Below, in pieces: positions 56,544 to 64,000 of a DNA stretch of 64,000 nt. Origin of the DNA: Hofstenia miamia (Eukaryota > Xenacoelomorpha > Acoela); contig SCFE01000065.1 of assembly GCA_004352715.1 (NCBI GenBank), positions 1,916,417 to 1,980,416 of the forward strand, written 5' to 3'. Each line of letters opens with the position of its first letter. The stretch's first letter is position 1. The notes under the pieces are model-generated. The model ran no database searches. It saw only the letters and a list, made by a program, of their open reading frames with translations, and was not told where the DNA came from. The translations under genes and the position numbers were made by a program.

Positions 56544-56981
56544 ATGTTAATGAAATATAATTTTTTTCAAGTTCACTTTTCGCTAATATGTTACTTTTTT
56601 GTTAAATTATGGTATAAGTTTTATGTTTCAAGGGTTAATTTTGGTTTAAATAAACTTTTGCAAACTCTTTTGGCCCACATATATGTTAAAAAAATGTGAT
56701 ATTTCTTGACATTAAATGCCAAATATTATATAGAGCGTTCATAACATTATTTTATATTTTTTTGGCACTAAATTAACCACCAAAATTTAATTTATGAGAA
56801 AATAGAATGGCATTACAGCTATTCTTTATATTTGCAAACACTTTTGGCCCGCAGTGTAGATTGGGTAGATGGATATTTTGTGCATGAATCCACAAATCAC
56901 CGAATTTTAGACAAATAAGGGCTATATGGCCGCTTAAAATTGAAATTTTAATTAGTCCTAACTATTATGCACAAGGCTGTA

Positions 56982-57669
56982 TATTTGTATTTATTCAAGG
57001 AAATATAACCTGAATAGTTGTAAATCTGTTAATGATGAAAATGAAAAAATGATAGAAGCCTTTTATAAATAAAAGCATTCTATTGAAATATATTTTAAGG
57101 AATTTAAGCTATCAACAATAGAATAAAAATAATGGAAAATGCAATTTTGGGAATGAAAATATTAGTGAAAAATTTAACTATGTTAATCAATTAACAAAAA
57201 ATTTCATAAATTGCACAGAAAATAAAATTATTAGAGAATAATGAAATTTCAATGTTTTAAACATTGAATTCACAAATTTTACAAATTACTCTGGCACTTC
57301 TATTCTCCATGAAAACAGTACAAGCAAACGAAAAACTGACCTATTTTACTTGCATCTCAGAATTTGAGGTTAGGTAAAACATTGAAGTTTTCAGAATTTT
57401 ATTTGTAAGATTACGATCGTTGAAACACGAACCCACATCTATTATAAATTTTTTTTAAATAAAGCAAATTTTATTGATACAAAATTATAATTACAATCAT
57501 TCAAAATCATCTACACATTTACAAAATCCAATTATTTAGTTACTATTAATACTAAATTTATAAAATTGATCATGGATACAAAAATATTTGATTCATATTT
57601 ACTTTTTAAAATGATTAAGAAAAATTATCAACAAATTCACACAATTAACTTAATACGATTTACAGCATT
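56982..57669. other. non-coding, no feature recognised
   Basis: AT-rich sequence between the nested Tc1 elements and a LINE relic, with no ends or motifs seen. Confidence 0.4.
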
Positions 57670-59200
57670 CTTTATTTCGATCTAATGTTGAGGATCTAGA
57701 GATCTTGCTAGGATCATATTAGCATTGCTTCGCATTATCGCAATTGAGAGAGATGTAAAAATCTACAGGAAGCAGTAGTCACATCTCTATTGTGAATTTT
57801 CCGCGATTCAGCAAGGAAGGCCAGCTTCCGAAAAGTTTTAATTGAGGTAGCTGAGAAGCCCCCTAGTGTTTCTAAGGCCAAGGCCACAAATGTATAACCT
57901 TCAGATTCATAAATATTAAAGTGCTTTTAAAATTTGCGATCTTCAGCTACTCCTAGAGACCAGCCTGCATTGGATGCCGCATTTGAGATGGTTGAAATTT
58001 GCAGCGGTGAGATAACAGTCAAGTCTAGTGCAGCTGGCTTGCCTGCAGATCAAACAGGAATGAAAACATCTTCAGGTGTTAAACCGAGTCCCATTAATTA
58101 GATTACGTTGCTCTTCGTCAGGAGATAGGGAGGCAGAAGCTGCCATTGAGTATACAATATTGCGAAGACGATCATGCAGACCATTTCTGTCACCTTTGCT
58201 GCTTCAAGTAAGAGCATGGTATCCATAAATATCCAATGTCCCATTCTGACAAGAGGGTCACTTTCTAGATTCTAAATAAAGCGGGAGACCTAAACGGTAA
58301 CGAGCTACTGCCTGATATGCGGAAGGAAGGAGATTGAGGCCGAATGCTTTCAGAAGAATAGCAGTTAACCACGTACCAGAAGCCTCGACAGTAAGAGAAT
58401 GCCATCTAGCTCGGTCGCGAACTTCAATTGCTTGACTAAAAAAATTGTCATAATGAACGTTGTCAATATTGTATTGAAAAGCTTTCTGGGTTAAGCCCTG
58501 AGGTAATTCTTCTGACCCAGTTATGGAAAAGAAAAGAGAGAGATAATTACTGAAATAAGCAGAACTGGTAATATCTGCTTTGATGAGCTGCTCCACAAAA
58601 TCTTGAGCTTTAAAGACAGAACCCAAATAAGCACAAAGGTGCTGATCACAGGCACGACGTATACCAAAGCCTCCCATTGTGATAGGGAAAGATGCTTGAT
58701 TCCATGCAATGTCAGGAATTGATGACCCAATGATACATGAAATAGCATCCCGTAAGGATTCATCAAATTCCCTTAAAATGACCTCACTATTAGCAGAAAG
58801 AGGAATAGGTCTCATAGCATAGGTAAGCTTTGGTGTACTAAAACACACTTTAAGAATACCTATAGTAAGTGGAGGATCTCCGAGCTCACTGAAGCTTTCT
58901 AGACATGCTTGAGCTTTTTTAGACCGTTTCCTGAGAAGCAGTTGCATATACTGGTTATGACCAACTGGAACACCAAGTAGTTCAAAACCACCAATAAGTG
59001 CCCTGGGAATATATGAGTCCATACTGGTAAATTCTGTGGGACTCCACAATTGACACTTCCTTAAGTTGAATTGAAGGCTCAAAGAAGAATCCCATACTTG
59101 AATTATTGTAAGGCATCTAGATAGAGAATATTCGCTACGACATAGTCTATCATTCAAGTACCAACTATTGAGTTCAAGCTCAGGAAGTTCTAAATTACTA
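57670..59200 (-). pseudogene. LINE relic: RT palm end, thumb, and C-terminal nuclease-like domain
   Basis: The minus strand is open from about 59157 to 58258 (about 300 residues). Just upstream is WYLNDRLCRSEYSLSRCLTI, which sits where Y-(L/A)-DD should be, so the catalytic motif is changed to YLND. It continues SLQFNLRKCQLW, LLGVPVGHNQYMQLLLRKRS, WNQASFPITMGGFGIRRAC, then RARWHSLTVEASGTWL. After stops and a frameshift, 58.1-57.7 kb reads TPEDVFIPVWSAGKPAALDL then TVISPLQ, and YTFVALALETLGGFS. D-V-x-(I/L)-P-x-W...AALD-(V/L)-TV-x-(S/N)-PLQ resembles a PD-(D/E)xK-like nuclease of LINEs lacking an APE domain. Clade unknown to me. Confidence 0.75.
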
Positions 59201-59284
59201 CATTAGACATTCATATTTCCAATGATCTGAAAATATTTTATATTTATCCCCATTTATAAAAGTAGCAATTGTAAGAATTATCGC

Positions 59285-60800
59285 GTATAGCAGTTAATCA
59301 CATGCTCTCAAAAATATTTGAAAAAGTTTATAGTCAGATGAAACATAAAATTTTGGATTTACAATAAGCATGTTATAATCAGATGCTTGTCTATAATCAA
59401 TTGAAATGAGAACGTAGTAGTAGTGTTCTTAGACTTAGGCAAGGCACTTAATACAGGGTAGACAAAAAGTTTCTGACTTCTTAGCTAGTAAATACATCAA
59501 AAATTTGACAACCGATATTAAAACCAAAACTTCATACATTGTCATTCATAGATTGCTATATAACAGATATGAATTCCACTGCACGTTTAAATGAATAACT
59601 CAATTACTCAAGAATTTGTTGATGTTAATGCAAGCATACATATGAAGAACAACTTTCAGCATATTGCTGTGTTTAAAATCAGTTCTTTTGAGAAAGTAAG
59701 GCTGCTAGAAAGTGTCTTTTGTTCCCATTACTTTAAATTTTAATCATTAGATTTATGTCACGTAAAAGTAAGGTGAGTTCATTGGCAAGAATAAATCATG
59801 TATATGGCTAAAAAACTATTTTTGACAGGGGTAAAAAACTTTTTGACCACTTTCCCTCAAACATTTATTGAATGCTATTTAACTGTTGTGTGTTTCTATA
59901 ATGTGACTAAATGTTTGCAATTTCCTAAGGACTGGTTGCAATTCTCAAGGAGAATGGTCTTTGAAGGTTTTGCTGTTGAATACTGATCATCAAGGCTTAC
60001 AAGAGTATTTGTGTTGTTCACTGATTAATCGCCGATTGAATAATAGGATTCGATATCTAAACCAACGAGAGTGTCCATCTTTAAATTTTCTAAATTTTAG
60101 TCAATGAAATGGTGGCTGAGAGATTATCAGATATGGAAGAAGTGACCTGCACATTTTGTTTCAAATGGTAAGACTGTAAATGGAAAATCATATTGCAAAC
60201 AATCCTGTTTGCTTAGAGGCATTGAAAAATAGGTGACAATTTTTGCTACAGGATAGTGTCTTTAAAGAGCCCCATTCAACAAACTGACAGGAACTCATTA
60301 ATAAAGTCTAGAAATTACATTTCTTTTCTAATATATTCATTTCCTTGTCGAAATAATCATTTCCATTCTAGCCAAGATGGTAAAACAGCAAATTAGTCTG
60401 TAAAATACATTTTAGGTTTGTATTTTGTGTAATTTATAATCTTATTCAATTGTAAGTAAATACATCAACATTAACTGATGTTTCATTAGAGCTTTCTTAG
60501 ATTTTTTGGGGTCTTTCCTGTACCTGTAATATGTCAAATTTGATAATCAAGAAAAATTATTTGACTGGATTCAGTCAAGAGGCAATACTTATGATAATGT
60601 GTATGGAAGTATCAAGATTGAAAATGTTTTCTGACAATGCCACTTGATAGCACGTGGAATTCCACAAGATTCAGTGATTGTACCAATTATGTTTAACAAT
60701 TTCATTAGTAATATTGTAGAAGCAAGAAAATTTGCTTTGCAAGCAATTATATTTATAATAAAGAATAAAAAAATAGAAGATTCTAGCGCAAAATGTGTGG
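59285..60800 (+). pseudogene. LINE RT relic in two pieces
   Basis: The first piece (59288-59465) reads MLSKIFEKVYSQMKHKIL and VVVFLDLGKALNTG, the (I)-L-SK-x-x-EK and V-x-x-LDF-x-KAFD-x-V blocks (RT domains 1 and 3). The second piece (about 60640-60730) reads ARGIPQDSVIVPIMFNNFIS, the G-x-PQGSVL-GP-x-LF block (domain 4). About 1.1 kb of non-LINE sequence lies between them, either an insertion or rearranged DNA. Frames are broken throughout. Confidence 0.6.
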
Positions 60801-63800
60801 GTGTCAGTACCTATCAAAACAAAATTTAAAATTTTTGGTATCTAAACCAAGAAACTTAAATTCTATGGTTGAAACTAATTAAAAATTGCTCCTCAAGATC
60901 ATTTTTAGTCAACTATGATCGTTCAAACACTTATTGAATTTTGAGTTATGGTTCAATTTCATGTATAGGAAATTACAAACTAAACTGAATTCCAAATTGA
61001 TAAAGCGTTTTATTGGACAATTGAGATAATTTAACATTCTTTGATTCACACATGTTTCAAATTATTAACACGTATCTGAAGATAATGAGATCATATTGCT
61101 ATGTAAAATATCCTACGTCATTTTATTTCGTGGGAATTTTGTTTAGCAAAAACGTAATTCTCTGCTCGAATGATATTCTTTACAATATACGTTGTAACAA
61201 AAGATTCCATGTATTTCTAAAGTCCCGCATAATTATCAATAGTTTTGAAAATTGGTTTTGAATTTCTATAACAGATAAGAGCTGCTGACAATTTATAAAA
61301 CTGAAATTAAAATGTCTTTCCTTAATGTAAAAAGCCAAGAAAAGAATACGCATATAATTTCAGGGTCTCAAATACTTAACAGATGAATGTATTTGAATTT
61401 TTAGTATCAGTATTAATAGTGGTAGCAGACGGCTCCAAGAAAATATGAAGCCTCTTTTCGACATACATACAAAAATATATAAAACGACAAATAAGTCATA
61501 CATAAATAACAAAATATCAATCATTATCAGAAGCACCTTCGTTAGGGTTTTTAATTTATAGAATGCTTTGAAATGTGTATCCAAGTGTGATATTAAATAA
61601 AAATAGATAAAAACAAAGCCATAGCCTTCTAAAAACACATAAAAATTACAAAAAAACCAACAGCCATTACATGCATAAAACAAGCAATAATGTGTACAAA
61701 CGCAATCACATATTTCAAAAAACACAAGAAAACAAAACAAAAAAGTAACATGCTAGAAATACGGAAATATATTCTGAATCTACAATAACAACTATTCGAA
61801 TTTAAGTAATTGTACATTTTTCTTTCTCATTTTTGCAAGGATATACAAATACTGTCATGAAATTTTCAATTTGTTCAATGCGTATGACGAAAAGATGTCT
61901 TCATTTTAACATATTAGTCAGTTTTTACAACGATTGACAGATATTTCTTTTAAGAAACGTAATCAATTTTTTTTGCCGTCTGATGTTAAATGAAGTTCTT
62001 TCTTTATATACTTCCTCATAAATAAAAAATTTGTTTCCTGTTGTACATTCTTGACAGCATTTGTTTAAATTTTAATCGTCTAGAACGAGAAAATTATATT
62101 TTGTACTAGAGATGGCGATTAATAAATCGTTTTACTTTACTGAAATCTTAAGTTTGTGGCGTCTTTCATTAAAGTAAGTGTATAAATTGTTGAAAAACAA
62201 AATTAAAAATGTAGAAAATTAGTTTTGATAATAATAGAAATTTTTCCAACTTGTGAAAAAATTTTTTGTGCATAGAATGAATTCTAGTATCACATGATTT
62301 GAAAATATTTTTTTAATAGTGATAAATTGATTTTGAATTCAATGCTTGCATAATTTGAGACTTCATTAATTGCCTAGATAACAGTCCTTACGATTGGTTA
62401 CATTTTGACAATTGAATAATGAGGCTTCTGTGGAAATAGCCCATCTATCTTTAATGCAATATTTATGTATGAATGAATTTTGCAATTTTTTTGTCGAATC
62501 GTAATATAGTAATTTTGAGTTCAAATGATGTACCATTTACTGATCTGACATTTCCTTTGAAAGGATAGTTAGGAATTATCATATTATCACTTGCGCTTCA
62601 AACTATTGGTCCATCATTGTTCAAATACCAAGTTCTGAATCCTTGAACATAAAGATTAAAAGTCACGAGGTTTAAAGGTCAGGTGAAAATTCAAATTCTG
62701 ACAGCAATAAGAAGCTATAAGACCGACATTTGCCCGCTAGGAGTTAAGCAATGTGTATTAATCCAATGCTTCTTCTTAGTTGTTTTATCTTATTGGTTTT
62801 CATTACTAAGATAATATATTAACATACTGCAATTCTGCAAATCTATTGAAGATTTCATTAAGAGTTAACGCACTATACAAATACGCTTAATATTCTATTT
62901 TAATTTTTTGAAACCCCAAAATGACATTTTCTCGTAGTTGATACTATTTATCGTTTTGATGTACTGCTTAGTATAAAACAGTAAAGAAATTTATTTTGCA
63001 TTCTTAGCATTTGTTGCTAATTAGTTTTGTTCTGTAAGTTTGTCTTTGACGCTATGGAAGGTGTTATGGAGATGCTGCTATTAACGTAGTAAAAATAGTT
63101 ACCCTATTAAATTGTTGAGGATGGGCATTGATAAAACAGTCAAATCAGTCGTCTGAAGCTTGTCAAAAAAGCAAGCGACTTCGTTTTGGACAAAGCAGAA
63201 GATGTTAGTGATGTAGCAATCAAAGTATTAGAAAATGTGAATCCTGCTAAAGTACTTACTAAAAAATTTTTTAGACTATATATTTGTAATATAATATACT
63301 TAAATATAAATGTTTTAATTAGTTAAGAATTTCTTAAAAATCATAAATATCAACTGAAGGCTTACCTATTTCAACTTATATTCTTAATTTCTTCCTTTAA
63401 CTTTAAAATTCAATCTTTCCCATTAAAGTGCAATTTTCTATTAATAATAATATAATAATCGTATTTACATCTGCTCCACTTTGTGAATTGATGATTCGGG
63501 GAGAAATTTGGAGACATCTTCTCATTCTTTTTACAAAAACATACATTTAAATATACTTACGAAATCAACGTCAGTACAGTGTTTTGCAAAATATTCCCTC
63601 TATATTTTCTAAATTTTACAGCAATAACTAATGTTCTAAATTTCAATTATTTTAGACTTAATTTAGGTGATCTTCCTTGGCGCTTAAGCTCGGTTGTAAC
63701 GATCTTAAGAAAATGCTCTCAATAATTTTTAAATTTCTTGTCTTGATGCTTTGTATAACTTGGTTTCAAAATTTAGTTCTTATTTTTAAGATGATTAGAC

Positions 63801-63950
63801 ATACTAGAAATGTTCTCAACTTTTGATATAGATCGTTTACTAGAAAAACTAACACAATCTGCAATCTTTAACACAGGTGCATTATGTTAGATTTATTTGT
63901 TTACGCGGCTGTTGATTATCAACTCAAGAACAAACGACTTTCCCTCGTTA
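60801..63950. other. AT-rich, no feature recognised
   Basis: About 3 kb with no exon, RNA gene or transposon end that I can support. The overlapping minus-strand open frames at 61360-61817 are Phe/Tyr/Cys-rich and look like AT-rich noise. Confidence 0.45.
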
Positions 63951-63951
63951 C

Positions 63952-64000
63952 CAGGGGCGCACCCAGCTTTTTCGATGAGGAGGGGAACATATATATATAT
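63952..64000. mobile_element. possible DNA-transposon end at window edge
   Basis: CCAGGGGCGCACCCAGC followed by GAGGAGGGGAAC resembles the GC-rich CAGGGGCG...CCAGC ends of hAT-like non-autonomous elements. The element continues into (TA)n and beyond the window, so its other end and target duplication cannot be tested. Confidence 0.4.

Larger units (their letters stand above)
55189..56856. mobile_element. inner Tc1-like element with IR/DR ends
   Basis: The ends CACTGCTTGCCAAAAGTGTT (left) and CACTGCGGGCCAAAAGTGTT (right, read inward) are flanked by TA (55187-55188, 56857-56858). Inner direct copies lie about 180 bp inside each end (AAGTGTTTGCAA at 55378; TTTTGCAAACTCTTTTGGCC at 56655). This two-plus-two arrangement is the IR/DR structure of the Tc1 family. 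About 1.67 kb including a 500-N gap. It is inserted within the outer element. Confidence 0.93.
54756..56979. mobile_element. outer Tc1/mariner-like element, interrupted by a second one
   Basis: The left end GAGCCTTGTGCATAATAGTT and the right end (read inward, CAGCCTTGTGCATAATAGTT) match over about 27 bases, each next to TA (54754-54755, 56980-56981). Without the inner element only about 550 bp remain. These include a + strand remnant of a Tc1 N-terminus (KNCTEKTLR and GRSQANLARLS), so it is an internally deleted or MITE-like copy. Confidence 0.85.

Noticed and set aside
61360-61817. Two overlapping minus-strand Phe/Cys/Tyr-rich frames that could look like membrane proteins
   Set aside because: Composition is that expected from T-rich DNA; no conserved pattern, start context or splice sites.
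1-64000. tRNA genes, rRNA genes and CRISPR arrays
   Set aside because: No B-box-like GGTTCGAATCC context, no rRNA-like blocks, and no regularly spaced repeats were seen; the repeats present are transposon ends, tandem arrays or assembly duplications.

Overview
This is a eukaryotic, strongly AT-rich window from an animal genome, most likely an invertebrate. The signs are split genes with canonical GT/AG introns, long (TA)n and (TAA)n microsatellites, and dense relics of metazoan transposon families: hAT, Tc1/mariner, piggyBac, Penelope and several non-LTR LINEs. I cannot name the species. The window is an imperfect assembly, with seven multi-base N gaps, two single-N joins, and several places where the same DNA appears on both sides of a join.

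The main gene runs on the + strand from about 12,076 to 51,842. I assembled 16 coding exons by eye, with matching splice phases everywhere except one internal hole. The product is the DHKTD1 type of 2-oxo-acid dehydrogenase E1 (2-oxoadipate dehydrogenase E1, mitochondrial lysine/tryptophan catabolism). It starts with a mitochondrial presequence at 12,076 and stops at 51,840-51,842. Exons 6-8, which carry the HRGRLN and GDA...NN thiamine-diphosphate motifs, occur twice (16.1-20.1 kb and 23.1-26.1 kb). About 200-220 residues expected between exon 8 and the next recognised exon (32,841) are not visible. On the left, a minus-strand exon (869-1143) resembles NDUFAF1/CIA30, so two mitochondrial genes lie head to head.

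Nearly everything else is mobile DNA. From 4.3 to 11.6 kb there are three different LINE relics and a BED/hAT transposase relic that was split by a small hAT element with a perfect 8-bp target duplication. Introns 3 and 4 of DHKTD1 hold Tc1-like elements. Intron 6 holds an R2/R4-type LINE end with a (TAA)n tail, a foldback element, and the 3' tail of a CR1/Jockey-like LINE next to exon 7. Later introns hold two piggyBac relics (one with a Tudor/PWWP-like N-terminal segment), hAT elements, a Penelope GIY-YIG fragment and a hairpin MITE. Downstream of the gene are LINE fragments and a Tc1 element nested inside another Tc1-like element (54.7-57.0 kb).

System-level reading: one housekeeping mitochondrial gene expanded to about 40 kb by transposon insertion, plus the edge of a second mitochondrial gene. 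The most notable items are the exon 6-8 duplication and missing-exon problem, the Tudor/PWWP-like piggyBac transposase, the (TAA)n-tailed LINE beside a foldback element, and the nested insertions that give relative ages.
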